Both the position numbers and the translations under genes were made by a program. A stretch of DNA of 51,405 nt, from positions 1-51,405 of the forward strand of contig JADFXP010000022.1 of the NCBI GenBank assembly GCA_015233465.1, written 5' to 3'. This document shows positions 35,137 through 43,398 of the stretch, in pieces (positions within the stretch are counted from its first letter, which is position 1; the number at the start of each line of letters is the position of its first letter). This DNA comes from Candidatus Magnetominusculus dajiuhuensis. GTDB taxonomy: Bacteria > Nitrospirota > Thermodesulfovibrionia > Thermodesulfovibrionales > Magnetobacteriaceae. The notes under the pieces were generated by a model. That model ran no database searches, was not told the DNA's origin, and was given only the letters and a program-made list of their open reading frames with translations.

Positions 35137-35589
35137 ATGAACGAGACACTTGAAGATGTTACCACGATTTTTACTGATTTTCTGGCAAAGAAAAATTTGA
35201 GGATGACTAATCAGAGAAATTTAATCCTTAAAATGTTCCTTAGTACAGAGAAACATGTATCTTCAGATGATCTTTATTCTCTTATACGTAAACAAGATAA
35301 TACCATTGGACAAGCTACTGTTTATAGAACGCTTAAATTACTTGCTGAAGCTGAGATTGCAACTATAGTTGAATTTGGCGATGGAGTTGCAAGGTATGAA
35401 CATATTTATCTGCATCAACATCATGACCATTTAATATGTGAAGGCTGTAATATTCATATTGAGGTTGTTGATGATGACATTGAGCGTCTGCAAGTCCGAC
35501 TAGCAAAAAAATACGGATTCACTCTCACAAGCCATAAGATGTATCTATATGGTAAATGTGAAAAATGTCAGAATATCTCTAGTCTTTAA
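35137..35589 (+). CDS. fur: Fur-family ferric uptake regulator
   Basis: A 150-residue metal-dependent repressor. The winged-helix part contains RMTNQRNLILKMF (residues about 22-34) and GQATVYRTLKLLAEAEI (about 58-74), the DNA-reading helix. The metal sites are HQHHDHLICEGCNIHIE (about 92-108, with the H-x-HHDH cluster and CxxC), a histidine in SHKMYLYG and the C-terminal CEKC, forming the structural zinc site of Fur and PerR-type members. I call it Fur rather than Zur or PerR by overall sequence; metal selectivity cannot be read directly. It is transcribed divergently from glnD and converges on the cupin gene with only five bases between stops. Confidence 0.85.
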   Translation: MNETLEDVTTIFTDFLAKKNLRMTNQRNLILKMFLSTEKHVSSDDLYSLIRKQDNTIGQATVYRTLKLLAEAEIATIVEFGDGVARYEHIYLHQHHDHLICEGCNIHIEVVDDDIERLQVRLAKKYGFTLTSHKMYLYGKCEKCQNISSL

Positions 35590-35594
35590 CCCTA

Positions 35595-35864
35595 TTATTT
35601 AAAGTTATAATGTTTCTTTACGGGTTTTTTTATATCCCAGGTGCAAGATAATCCCTTAGGAAATGTCACAAAATCTCCGGCCCCAAATTCAACATGCCTT
35701 CCGTCAGATGTTTCTACAGTTACCTGTCCTTCTAACAAATAGCATTCTTCGGTATCGTTATAACTCCAATCAAATCTTGATACCTCTTTATTCCATATAG
35801 GCCAAGAGAAAACACCTCTTTTTTTAAGTTCTTCATCATTTGGTTGTTTTACATCAATCATCAT
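35595..35864 (-). CDS. Small cupin protein (Cupin_3 / DUF861-like)
   Basis: An 89-residue single-cupin protein: W.IWNKEVSRFDWSYNDTEECYLLEGQVTVET and FGAGDFVTFPKGLSCTWDI are the two cupin motif blocks. The metal-binding residues of motif 1 are mostly retained (E..Y.LEG), but the histidines are replaced, as is common in DUF861. An ATG at 35876 is in frame, but the ATG at 35864 has GGAGG five bases before it, so it is the better start. No signal peptide is seen. It follows fur convergently and precedes nupC on the same strand by 18 bases of gap beyond the nupC stop. The substrate is unknown; ureidoglycolate- or amine-related cupins are the closest named relatives. Confidence 0.75.
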   Translation of the reverse strand: MMIDVKQPNDEELKKRGVFSWPIWNKEVSRFDWSYNDTEECYLLEGQVTVETSDGRHVEFGAGDFVTFPKGLSCTWDIKKPVKKHYNFK

Positions 35865-35893
35865 ATCGGCCTCCATACTATATAATATAATAA

Positions 35894-37204
35894 TTATCCA
35901 GAAATAAGCACTGATCCTTTAATAAAAAATGCCCCTGCAATACATGCTGTCATAAAACATGCCAAAGTTGCAGCAACTAATGCCCTAAAACCAATCCTTG
36001 CAAGGTCAGCCGTTCTTTCAGGTACTAATGCCGCTGTTCCGCCAATAAAAATAGCCAAAGATGGAATATGCGCAAAACCACTTAACGCATATGCCGCAAT
36101 AACAGCAGAACGCGGGTATATCAACATCTTTTTGCTCATTACAATTGCAAGTTCTTGATAACTTGCTGCCTCTGTGAGAATTACCCTTATACCAATTATC
36201 TTTGAAATTACTCCAGCATCAGCAAGCGGAATACCCATAATAATCGTAAATGGATAAAAAACATATCCAAGTAATGCCTTTAATGTCCACTCAAAATGAA
36301 TACCCATTATAGAATTAATATTTTGCCCAATCCAGCCTAAAAACATATCAAACATAGAAACCAGTCCTATCGTGCCGATGAGAAGCGCAATGATTCCGAT
36401 GATTAATTTTATACCCTCATTTGAGCCGTTAATTATAGCTTCAAATAAACTCTTATCTTTCTCATTATAGATATTAATATGTTTCCCTAATGTCACAGGA
36501 ATTCCTGTCTCAGGCATAAGTATCTTTGCCATAACAACTCCTGCTGGTGCAGCAATAAATGATGCGCTTATCAGATGTCCTGCAATGGTTGGAAATTGAT
36601 CTCTCAGCATAAATATATATACTGCAAGTACATTTGAGGCAAGCGTTGCCATTCCTGCAGAAAGTATCGTGCATAGTTCAGATTGTGTCATGCTCTGAAG
36701 ATATGGCTTAATTGTTAGGGCTGACTCAACTCCGCAAAATATATTACTTGATGTACAAAGAGATTCAGCTCCTGATATAACCATTAAAGAACTAAATATC
36801 CTCGCAAAAAATCTAATCAGCCATTGCAGTATATTTAAATAATACAATACAGACATTAAGGCAGAAAAAAATATAATCGTTGGAAATCCCTGAAATGCAA
36901 GTATAAATCCAAGCGATGTCTCGCCATTATCACCAACAATCCCAGGTGATAATGCAAGTCTGCCAAATACAAATCTTACACCTGTTGAGGCATTGTCTAA
37001 TATCTTGACTACAACATCATTTATAAACAAAAAAATCTTTATTCCTATAGGAACTATAAAAATGAAAAAACCAAATACTGTTTGAATCGCTACCCCAAAG
37101 CCGACAGTCCGCCAGTTTACGTCTTTTTTGCTTGTTGAAAAAATCCATGCTACCCCTATTAAAATAAAGATTCCTATTGCGCTTATTATGTTATATTTAT
37201 CCAT
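35894..37204 (-). CDS. nupC: Concentrative nucleoside transporter NupC (CNT family)
   Basis: An inner membrane nucleoside/cation symporter of 436 residues with about ten hydrophobic helices. CNT motifs include the Nucleos_tra2 N-terminal block (DVNWRTVGFGVAIQTVFGFF, about 28-47) and the GFILAFQGFPTIIFFSALMSVLYYL gating block (about 98-122). The substrate-binding segment is ESALTIKPYLQSMTQSEL (about 160-177), and SGFAHIPSLAIFIGG lies in the C-terminal half (about 370-384). The GESLT(A)/ES..I..GESL-type core is recognisable. The operon order is SGNH gene, nupC, cupin, all on the minus strand. Nucleoside uptake fits with a PfkB-family kinase encoded about 3.5 kb away, though no direct link is shown. 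Confidence 0.9.
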   Translation of the reverse strand: MDKYNIISAIGIFILIGVAWIFSTSKKDVNWRTVGFGVAIQTVFGFFIFIVPIGIKIFLFINDVVVKILDNASTGVRFVFGRLALSPGIVGDNGETSLGFILAFQGFPTIIFFSALMSVLYYLNILQWLIRFFARIFSSLMVISGAESLCTSSNIFCGVESALTIKPYLQSMTQSELCTILSAGMATLASNVLAVYIFMLRDQFPTIAGHLISASFIAAPAGVVMAKILMPETGIPVTLGKHINIYNEKDKSLFEAIINGSNEGIKLIIGIIALLIGTIGLVSMFDMFLGWIGQNINSIMGIHFEWTLKALLGYVFYPFTIIMGIPLADAGVISKIIGIRVILTEAASYQELAIVMSKKMLIYPRSAVIAAYALSGFAHIPSLAIFIGGTAALVPERTADLARIGFRALVAATLACFMTACIAGAFFIKGSVLISG

Positions 37205-37218
37205 AGTTTAATCCAAAC

Positions 37219-38292
37219 TCATCTTTTATTCATTATTATATTATACAAATTTTCTGATAATGAAGTGGTTGCAGCATCACCCCAAGGATGAATACGATCA
37301 GGTGCCCTTGGAAAAGTTACCCCAGCATCAAACCAATTATTAATTATACAATGTTGAAGCAATCCTTGCTGCTCAAGCTCCTTTACAGTCTGAGCTAATT
37401 TTGGTGTCTCGCTTATATCATTATTACTAAGAAAAATTAATCTAACACCTTGCTCCTTCAACATATTTGCAAATGCAATTAATAATTTTATATATCTTCG
37501 CTGGGTTTCAATTGAATCTGTTATTATAATTTTATCATCACTATTTGTCTCAGGTGATTTATTAGTATTTACTGTAGGAGTCTCTATTAAAACGTCTTGA
37601 TTATTCCTCATTTTTGATCTTAAATTTCCACCAAGCATTTTTTTGATTGAGTCTGTAATCAAAGAAAGTACATGAGACCTTCCAAATAACGTAGCGATCG
37701 TAGTATTTGAAAGAAAAATACTGTGCATCCTTGTATAAGAATTTTCTGATAAGTCCCTCAAGACAATCTTGTTGTGATCGTCAGCATATGCAACCCAGTT
37801 TGTACCAGGTCCTTCGTATATATTATTATAATATAAAACAACAGTTGTTGGTTTATAAAGACTGCCAAGTTCAATATAACGCCTTACTTGCTGTCCTAAA
37901 TACCATCCGGGATTTGCAAGATTAATCGCAATCATCGAATTGTTATTTTTCTTAAATAATTGGGTAAGTTTATATGTGATAGTTTGATTATCAGGAAGTC
38001 CAAATCCAAAGATATAAGAATCACCTAAGAAAATAATCTTTTCCTCAGGAGACTTTGGGTCTACATATTCGCCTCTATATCGTAATTGATTAGTAGAATA
38101 TATTTGCTTAAAATGAATAGCTGGATCTGCATGATAAATTTTACTATCAGGATATGAGATTATTCCATATTGAGGTATCCAATCTGAGTGCGGTGCCATA
38201 CATCCCATAGTTTTATCTAATATAAATTCAGATAAAACTATAATAATTAAAATAATTATTATAATAAAAGGAATCAATAGTTTTTTTTTCAT
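37219..38292 (-). CDS. Membrane-anchored SGNH/GDSL hydrolase-like protein
   Basis: A 357-residue protein with an N-terminal membrane anchor (KKLLIPFIIIIILIIIVLSEF) and an exported body. SGNH block I reads FLGDSYIFGFGL (about 89-100, nucleophile Ser), and block V reads DRIHPWGDAA (about 328-337), with the Asp and His of a catalytic triad. The middle block has NPGWYLGQQVRRYIEL and VVLYYNNIYEG, which could supply the Gly and Asn of blocks II and III. This architecture is common in proteins that acetylate or deacetylate polysaccharides and peptidoglycan. The gene starts 14 bases before nupC on the same strand. The substrate is not determined; a surface-glycan esterase is an inference. Confidence 0.7.
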   Translation of the reverse strand: MKKKLLIPFIIIIILIIIVLSEFILDKTMGCMAPHSDWIPQYGIISYPDSKIYHADPAIHFKQIYSTNQLRYRGEYVDPKSPEEKIIFLGDSYIFGFGLPDNQTITYKLTQLFKKNNNSMIAINLANPGWYLGQQVRRYIELGSLYKPTTVVLYYNNIYEGPGTNWVAYADDHNKIVLRDLSENSYTRMHSIFLSNTTIATLFGRSHVLSLITDSIKKMLGGNLRSKMRNNQDVLIETPTVNTNKSPETNSDDKIIITDSIETQRRYIKLLIAFANMLKEQGVRLIFLSNNDISETPKLAQTVKELEQQGLLQHCIINNWFDAGVTFPRAPDRIHPWGDAATTSLSENLYNIIMNKR

Positions 38293-38369
38293 TGAGTTTT
38301 TAAATAGAGATTGTGAAAAAATGAAGGATTTAATTTATTGAAATAAATGTATTTATAAAAGGTTATAAC

Positions 38370-38401
38370 TTTTGGAGACAGGAGTTACCCCATCTCCAAA
38401 A
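38370..38401 (-). terminator. Hairpin after fbaA
   Basis: TTTTGGAGA (38370-38378) and TCTCCAAAA (38393-38401) form a perfect nine-base stem with a 14-base loop, 11 bases beyond the fbaA stop. In the fbaA direction the stem is followed by GTTATAACCTTTT rather than a run of T, so termination is plausible but not typical. Confidence 0.45.
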
Positions 38402-38412
38402 AAATAATAAAA

Positions 38413-39390
38413 TTATGCCCTGCCAGCGCTGCCAAGGACATTTTCATTTTTGTATTTCATCATCTTAACTAGCTCTTCACGGGCTGGTCCAAGATACTTG
38501 CGTGGATCAAATTCACCAGGTTTTTCAGCAAATACCTTTCTAATCATAGCTGTCATGGCAAGCCTTCCATCACTATCAATATTAATCTTGCATACAGCGC
38601 TCCTTGCTGCCTTTCTTAACTGGTCTTCAGGAACTCCAGCGGTATTTTCCATCTTTCCGCCATATTTATTAATCATATCAACATATTCCTTAACGACAGA
38701 AGATGCTCCATGTAATACAATTGGAAATCCGGGGATTCTTTTTTCAACTTCTTCCAAGATGTCAAAACGCAGTGGAGGAACAGACTCGCCCGGTTTTAAC
38801 TTAAATTTGTAAGCGCCATGTGAAGTACCGATTGAAATAGCTAGACTATCTACTCCTGTCTTAGCTACAAACTCTTCAACCTCTGCAGGCTTTGTGTAAT
38901 GAGTGACCTCAGATGATACCTCATCTTCAATTCCAGCAAGAACTCCAAGCTCTGCTTCAACGGTAACGTCTCTGGCATGAGCATATTCAACGACCTGTTT
39001 GCTTATCTCAATATTCTCTTTAAAGGAATGATGAGATGCGTCAATCATAACAGAAGAAAATCCTGTATCAATACAAGACTTACAAAGGTCAACGGAATCG
39101 CCATGATCAAGATGAAGGGCAACTGGAATATTACCGCCCATATCCTTCATCATTTGAACTGCTCCCATTGCCATAAATCTTAAGAGTGTCTGATTAGCGT
39201 ATTTTCTCGCACCGCTTGAAACTTGAAGAATAAGAGGGGATTTTGATTCTGTACATGCAATGATTATAGCCTGAATCTGTTCCATATTGTTAAAATTATA
39301 GGCTGGCACTGCATACTTACCTTCCATTGCCTTTTTAAACATTTCTCTGGTATTTACCAGTCCAAGATCACTATACTTGACAGCAGACAT
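38413..39390 (-). CDS. fbaA: Class II fructose-bisphosphate aldolase
   Basis: Cleaves fructose-1,6-bisphosphate to dihydroxyacetone phosphate and glyceraldehyde 3-phosphate (and the reverse) in the cytoplasm, using zinc. The 325-residue length is standard. VPAYNFNNMEQIQAI is near the N-terminus, ALHLDHGDSVDLCKSCIDTG (about 89-108) carries a zinc-binding His and the catalytic Asp, and VEAELG (about 142-147), SIGTSHGAYKF (about 184-194) and VLHGASSV (about 223-230) complete the site. It begins behind GGAGGTAAA and has a plausible promoter about 60 bases upstream. It is the closest gene to the SGNH-nupC-cupin group on the same strand but is separated by a hairpin. Confidence 0.93.
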   Translation of the reverse strand: MSAVKYSDLGLVNTREMFKKAMEGKYAVPAYNFNNMEQIQAIIIACTESKSPLILQVSSGARKYANQTLLRFMAMGAVQMMKDMGGNIPVALHLDHGDSVDLCKSCIDTGFSSVMIDASHHSFKENIEISKQVVEYAHARDVTVEAELGVLAGIEDEVSSEVTHYTKPAEVEEFVAKTGVDSLAISIGTSHGAYKFKLKPGESVPPLRFDILEEVEKRIPGFPIVLHGASSVVKEYVDMINKYGGKMENTAGVPEDQLRKAARSAVCKINIDSDGRLAMTAMIRKVFAEKPGEFDPRKYLGPAREELVKMMKYKNENVLGSAGRA

Positions 39391-39448
39391 TTTACCTCCA
39401 TAGAATTATATTCGAAATATACCAATCCAAAGATTGTCCAACCTAATG

Positions 39449-39478
39449 ATATTAATCAAATGTTTCTGTCTTTGTCAA
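39449..39478 (-). promoter_or_regulatory. Likely fbaA promoter
   Basis: On the minus strand TTGACA (39478-39473) is followed after 17 or 18 bases by TTAATA or TAATAT (39455-39449), about 60 bases upstream of the fbaA start. A consensus -35 with a moderate -10 at correct spacing supports a sigma-70 promoter. Confidence 0.45.
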
Positions 39479-39540
39479 GGTATGAAAAACTCAGTATTAA
39501 GCCAAAATGAAAATAACTTATCTCAAACGATTTTAATACA

Positions 39541-40020
39541 TTAGTTTATTTGTGCAAACAAAACTACATAATTCTTGCCGTATACTTTTGCACACTTTGG
39601 ACAAGTGGTATAATAATAATACAATTTTTCTAACCTCTTGCCTTTATTTGATACATATTTTTTCATTTCCTTTGCCCAAATCCCTGCATTACGATAAGGT
39701 CCTTCAAAAACTTTTGTAAGAAATGTCCCTGAAATAGTTACCATATTAGCTCCAAAAACATCCTTAGAAACATCAATATAAATATCAGCTCCCCATAAAG
39801 ATTTTTCATCGGTCAACATTAATTGATGTTCAGCTTTGGCGTTTGCCCTGCCAATCAATTCTATATTTATGATCATCTTATTCCTAAAATTAAGGGGAAT
39901 ATGCAAAAAACTAGTGACATGATCCTTCACAAAGAGTTTATCTTTCCAAACGATCTCTTTATCCTGCCATAATTCAGGATTAAATGGTTCACAGCAGCCC
40001 GTTGGTGTTTGATCATTCAT
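39541..40020 (-). CDS. Conserved protein of unknown function with CCEPF and CPKC motifs
   Basis: A 159-residue protein with a striking N-terminal motif TGCCEPFNPELWQDKEIVWKD and a C-terminal CPKCAKVYGKNYVVLFA. The CC near the start and the CPKC at about 139-142 are likely to bind a metal. The central part, HIPLNFRNKM and ISGTFLTKVFEGPY, looks like a small domain with beta strands. Similar proteins are often called hydrolase in databases, but no activity is known to me. The start ATG at 40020 has GGAGGTAATATAAT before it, a somewhat distant but strong ribosome site. The next upstream gene (40052-40495) is on the same strand, so the two may form a unit. Function not assigned. Confidence 0.6.
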   Translation of the reverse strand: MNDQTPTGCCEPFNPELWQDKEIVWKDKLFVKDHVTSFLHIPLNFRNKMIINIELIGRANAKAEHQLMLTDEKSLWGADIYIDVSKDVFGANMVTISGTFLTKVFEGPYRNAGIWAKEMKKYVSNKGKRLEKLYYYYTTCPKCAKVYGKNYVVLFAQIN

Positions 40021-40051
40021 ATTATATTACCTCCGTTATTAAATATAATAT

Positions 40052-40495
40052 TTAATCCTGTTCCCTTCCACAAGAAATCTTAACTAATTCAGTAAGCCAA
40101 ACATTGAAAATATTACTTGCCTTTTTACCCCTAAAATCCTTAATTGATATAAGTTCATGATTTGTATGTATCATTCCATCTTTAAAGATACCAATAAATC
40201 CAAATAGGGCTCGATTCTTAAAAAGTGAATAGAGGCAATATGTCCTATCATCTATTGAGTCGTTTCTTCGGACTAATATGAATGCAGTTTCCTTAATCTG
40301 ATTAGTCTCTCCATCAATCTCTACATCTGGGTTTACGATCTCTGATATTTCAAAATCATAGGTATCGTTGAACTCCTTGATGTGTGACCTAATACTAGAG
40401 AGGAATCTTATGAATCCACTCTTTTCCTCCCATGTCACTGGGATTATTTTTTTGTTAGGTTCTAAACTGTCTTCAATCTCATTTAGATTATCCAA
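40052..40495 (-). CDS. Unrecognised 147-residue acidic protein
   Basis: No family is recognised. The sequence is acidic at the N-terminus (MDNLNEIEDSLEP), then helical and strand-like (WEEKSGFIRFLSSIRSHIKEF; YCLYSLFKNRALFGFIGIF). It contains one cysteine in the middle and one near the end, and has no signal peptide or membrane helix. The start is a TTG at 40495 behind AAAGGATGT. The next gene on the strand, the CCEPF protein, begins 31 bases downstream, which suggests co-transcription. On the other side it faces the PfkB gene across a divergent 190-base region. A functional guess is not justified. Confidence 0.5.
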   Translation of the reverse strand: MDNLNEIEDSLEPNKKIIPVTWEEKSGFIRFLSSIRSHIKEFNDTYDFEISEIVNPDVEIDGETNQIKETAFILVRRNDSIDDRTYCLYSLFKNRALFGFIGIFKDGMIHTNHELISIKDFRGKKASNIFNVWLTELVKISCGREQD

Positions 40496-40598
40496 TTTTT
40501 AACATCCTTTATATTATATTTACATCAACCTTACCAATATAACATTATTTTTCAATTTAATCAACAATTTTACCTTTTTTTATAAATTAATTATTTAA

Positions 40599-40653
40599 CT
40601 ATTGTTTTTATTATAGTAAATAACTTTATAAAAAACAATAGAGTGTGTATAAT
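40599..40653 (+). promoter_or_regulatory. Promoter region of the PfkB gene with an inverted repeat
   Basis: CTATTGTTTTT (40599-40609) is repeated as its complement AAAAACAATAG (40631-40641), with 21 bases between. Seven bases on, TATAAT (40648-40653) gives a good -10, about 36 bases before the kinase start, but the -35 is not conserved. A dimeric regulator could bind across the -35. Direct evidence is only the palindrome and the -10. Confidence 0.4.
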
Positions 40654-40689
40654 TTAATAAGACACAAGTAAAATATATTGGAGGTTGTG

Positions 40690-41634
40690 ATGAATATCTT
40701 GATAACAGGGTCGTTAGCCTATGATAGAATAATGAATTTCCCAGGGACATTTGCTGATAATATTTTACCTGAAAGTATTCATAGGCTTAATGTCAGCTTT
40801 ACAGTTGGCAGTATGAATGAAAATTTTGGCGGCACTGCTGGAAATATAGCCTATGCTCTATCGTTGCTTGGCGAGTCGCCAAAGATTATTGCCTCTGTTG
40901 GCAATGATTTCGACTCTTATAGTAAATGGCTGTTAAAATGCCATATCCCAATTAATCATATAAATATAATTGACAATGAGGCAACTGCTTGCGCCTATAT
41001 CACCACTGACAGCGTGTCAAATCAGATAACAGTGTTTAATCTTGGAGCTATGAAATATCCTGCGCAATATAATCTTGATGATCTAACTGCTCAAGATACT
41101 ATCGCAATCATTGCCCCCGGTAATCTTGAAGATATGCTTAATTATTCAAGATTCTATAAGCAAAAGGGCATAAATTATATATTTGATCCAGGACAAACCC
41201 TCCCAATACTCTCTGGCGAACAATTAACAGAGATGATAACTGGTTCAATGATATTTATCTCTAATGATTATGAACTTGAGTTGACAATGGAAAAAACATC
41301 TCTTACATTAGAACAAATTATAAAAAAAACCGACACCATAATCACGACTATTGCAGAACATGGTTGTACAATAATTAAAAGTGATGGAAATACTATTAAT
41401 GTCCCAAGCGTCAAAGTCAAGGCAGTCGTTGAACCAACCGGCGCAGGTGATGCCTTTAGGGCAGGATTGATTAAAGGACTAATCATAGACAAAACGAATA
41501 TTGAGCATGCTGCAAAACTCGGAGCAACTTCTGCAGCCTATTGCGTCGAAACCTCAGGAACGCAGCATTATAGTTTTAATCTAAAAGAATATAAAACACG
41601 GTTTAAAGAGGCCTTTAATATAGAACCTTTTTGA
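40690..41634 (+). CDS. PfkB-family sugar/nucleoside kinase (adenosine kinase-like)
   Basis: A 314-residue ribokinase-fold kinase. The start ATG at 40690 has GGAGG five bases upstream; an earlier TTG at 40678 is not needed. The N-terminal substrate site reads GSLAYDRIMNFPG (about 6-18), then FGGTAGNIAYALSLLGE (about 46-62). The C-terminal PfkB signature is EPTGAGDAFRAGLIKGL (about 246-262) with the catalytic Asp in GAGD. The sequence resembles bacterial adenosine kinase-like proteins, consistent with nucleoside salvage via NupC, but other sugar substrates are equally possible. It is divergent from the two small uncharacterised genes. The stop codon lies within the first hairpin of two-hairpin repeat D. 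Confidence 0.85.
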   Translation: MNILITGSLAYDRIMNFPGTFADNILPESIHRLNVSFTVGSMNENFGGTAGNIAYALSLLGESPKIIASVGNDFDSYSKWLLKCHIPINHINIIDNEATACAYITTDSVSNQITVFNLGAMKYPAQYNLDDLTAQDTIAIIAPGNLEDMLNYSRFYKQKGINYIFDPGQTLPILSGEQLTEMITGSMIFISNDYELELTMEKTSLTLEQIIKKTDTIITTIAEHGCTIIKSDGNTINVPSVKVKAVVEPTGAGDAFRAGLIKGLIIDKTNIEHAAKLGATSAAYCVETSGTQHYSFNLKEYKTRFKEAFNIEPF

Positions 41635-41683
41635 GGGTTTCACCCTCAAACTCCCACAAGGGAACTCGTTCCCTTGACCCATT
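41633..41683 (-). repeat. Two-hairpin dispersed element, copy D
   Basis: On the minus strand it opens AATGGGTCAAGGG and continues with the hairpins AAGGGAAC-GA-GTTCCCTT (41675-41658) and GAGGG-TGAAA-CCCTC (41647-41633), with TGTGGGAGTTT between. It is the most compact copy, and its first hairpin is nearly perfect. It fills the gap between the PfkB gene, whose TGA it shares, and the FMN reductase gene. Confidence 0.6.
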
Positions 41684-41698
41684 ACTATGAGGTGATGT

Positions 41699-42277
41699 AT
41701 GAAGGTGATTGCTTTTAACGGAAGTGCTAGGATTAATGGCAATACTGCGGATTTGATTAATGTTGTATTTGATGAATTAGCAAAATATGGAATTGAAACT
41801 GAATTATTTCAACTTGCAGGTAAGGAAATAAAAGGATGCAAGGCTTGTTTTGGGTGTTTTAACAATCAAGACAAAAGATGCGTCCAAAATAATGATGGAT
41901 TAAATGAATGTATTGCCAAAATGATTGAGGCTGACGGAATAATACTTGCCTCACCAACTTATTTTGGAAACGTCAGTTCTGAATTAAAGGCATTGATTGA
42001 CAGAGCAGGATTGGTTTCTAAGGCAAACGGCAATCTCTTCAAACGAAAAGTGGGTGCAGGAATTGCTGCAGTGCGAAGGGCAGGCAGTATTGAAGTCTTA
42101 CATGCAATTAATAATTTTTTCTTCCTATCAGAGATGATTATACCTTGTTCAAGTTACTGGAACATTGGATACGGCAGGGAAAAAGGTCAGGCTCTTAATG
42201 ATGAAGAAGGCGTTAGAACTATGCGTATACTTGGTGAAAATATGGCTTGGCTGATGGGGAAATTAAATACAGTCTAA
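41699..42277 (+). CDS. Flavodoxin-fold NAD(P)H-dependent FMN reductase, possibly an iron-sulfur flavoprotein
   Basis: A 192-residue flavodoxin-like protein. The N-terminal FMN phosphate loop is AFNGSARINGNTADLI (about 4-19), followed by the compact cysteine motif CKACFGCFNNQDKRC (about 47-61) and ASPTYFGNVSSELKALIDRAG (about 82-102). The cysteines in CxxCxxC spacing are typical of the iron-sulfur flavoproteins (Isf-like) of anaerobic and microaerobic bacteria. It lacks the C-terminal NADH-binding block of azoreductases. The gene starts 15 bases after repeat D on the same strand as the PfkB kinase and overlaps the end of the convergent DegT gene by four bases. Electron partner and substrate are unknown. 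Confidence 0.82.
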   Translation: MKVIAFNGSARINGNTADLINVVFDELAKYGIETELFQLAGKEIKGCKACFGCFNNQDKRCVQNNDGLNECIAKMIEADGIILASPTYFGNVSSELKALIDRAGLVSKANGNLFKRKVGAGIAAVRRAGSIEVLHAINNFFFLSEMIIPCSSYWNIGYGREKGQALNDEEGVRTMRILGENMAWLMGKLNTV

Positions 42278-43398
42278 CCTTTTATAAAAAATTCCTTTAC
42301 CTTATCAGTAATATAATTCACCTCTTCAAACTGTAACTGATAAAACAAAGGCAGCCTTAAAAGCCGATTACTTTCAGTCTCTGTATAATACATATTACCA
42401 GAGGTAAATGTATTCAACTTTCCAAATGGAGAACTATGAAGTGGTATATAGTGAAAGGCGGCTGATATACCGTTATCTTTCAGATACTCAATCATCTTAG
42501 TCCGAGTGTCTAAATCCTTGAGTTTGATATAAAAAATATGCCCATTATGAACGCATTCCTTTGGTATAATTGGAAGTTCAATCTCTAAAACATCTTTCAA
42601 ATTTTGGTAATATAAATCCCATAAAGCGATTCTTTTTTTGGTTACCTCTTCAGACATTTCAAGTTGAGAATATAAAAAAGAGGTATTTAACTCACATGAC
42701 AAATAGCTTGAGCCAATATCTACCCATGTGTATTTATCAACCTCATTCATTAAAAATTTTAAACGATTTGTACCTTTTTCACTAATTATTTGCGCTCGTT
42801 CTATAAATTTTTTATCATTAATAATTATAGCCCCGCCTTTACCACAGTGTAAATTCTTGGTTTCATGAAAACTGTAGCATCCAATATTCCCAAGACTTCC
42901 AAGCATCTTTCCTTTATACCGTGACATAATTGCCTGAGCAGCATCTTCAATTACATTTAAATTATATTTTTTTGCTATCTCCAAGATAGTATCCATTTCA
43001 CATGCAACCCCTGCATAATGAACTGCCACAATCACCTTAGTTTTATCAGTAATTGCTGCCTCAATTTTAGTTTCATCTATATTCATTGTATCTGGCCGAA
43101 TATCAACAAAAACTATCTTTGCCCCTCTTAATACAAAGGCATTAGCAGTAGAAACAAATGTATAAGACGGCATTATAACTTCATCACCGCTTGAGATATT
43201 CATTAAGATAGCAGACATTTCTAAGGCATTAGCGCAAGAATTTGTCATTAATACCTTTTCTGATTTTAGGAGTGTCTCTATCCATTTGCAGCATCTTGTG
43301 CTAAATAATTTGCCGCTGGTAAATTCCTGATTTTTTAATACCTGATTTAAATATTTTTGCTCATTTCCAGTAATCAGAGGCACATTAAATATTATCAT
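42274..43398 (-). CDS. DegT/DnrJ/EryC1/StrS-family sugar aminotransferase (WecE-like)
   Basis: A 374-residue PLP-dependent aminotransferase acting on nucleotide sugars. The PLP lysine is in YSFHETKNLHCGKGGAI (about 176-192, SFHETKN). Other family marks are NSCANALEM (about 53-61), DEVIMPSYTFVSTANAFVLRGA, VIEDAAQAIMSRYKGK (about 149-164) and the C-terminal HIFYIKLKD and GISAAFHYIPLH. The sequence is closest to dTDP-4-amino-4,6-dideoxygalactose transaminases (WecE/RffA). RmlA and RmlB encoded in the same operon provide dTDP-4-keto-6-deoxyglucose, the expected substrate. It is the last gene before the convergent FMN reductase and overlaps the glycosyltransferase gene start by four bases. The 4-amino-sugar product is an inference. 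Confidence 0.85.
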   Translation of the reverse strand: MIIFNVPLITGNEQKYLNQVLKNQEFTSGKLFSTRCCKWIETLLKSEKVLMTNSCANALEMSAILMNISSGDEVIMPSYTFVSTANAFVLRGAKIVFVDIRPDTMNIDETKIEAAITDKTKVIVAVHYAGVACEMDTILEIAKKYNLNVIEDAAQAIMSRYKGKMLGSLGNIGCYSFHETKNLHCGKGGAIIINDKKFIERAQIISEKGTNRLKFLMNEVDKYTWVDIGSSYLSCELNTSFLYSQLEMSEEVTKKRIALWDLYYQNLKDVLEIELPIIPKECVHNGHIFYIKLKDLDTRTKMIEYLKDNGISAAFHYIPLHSSPFGKLNTFTSGNMYYTETESNRLLRLPLFYQLQFEEVNYITDKVKEFFIKG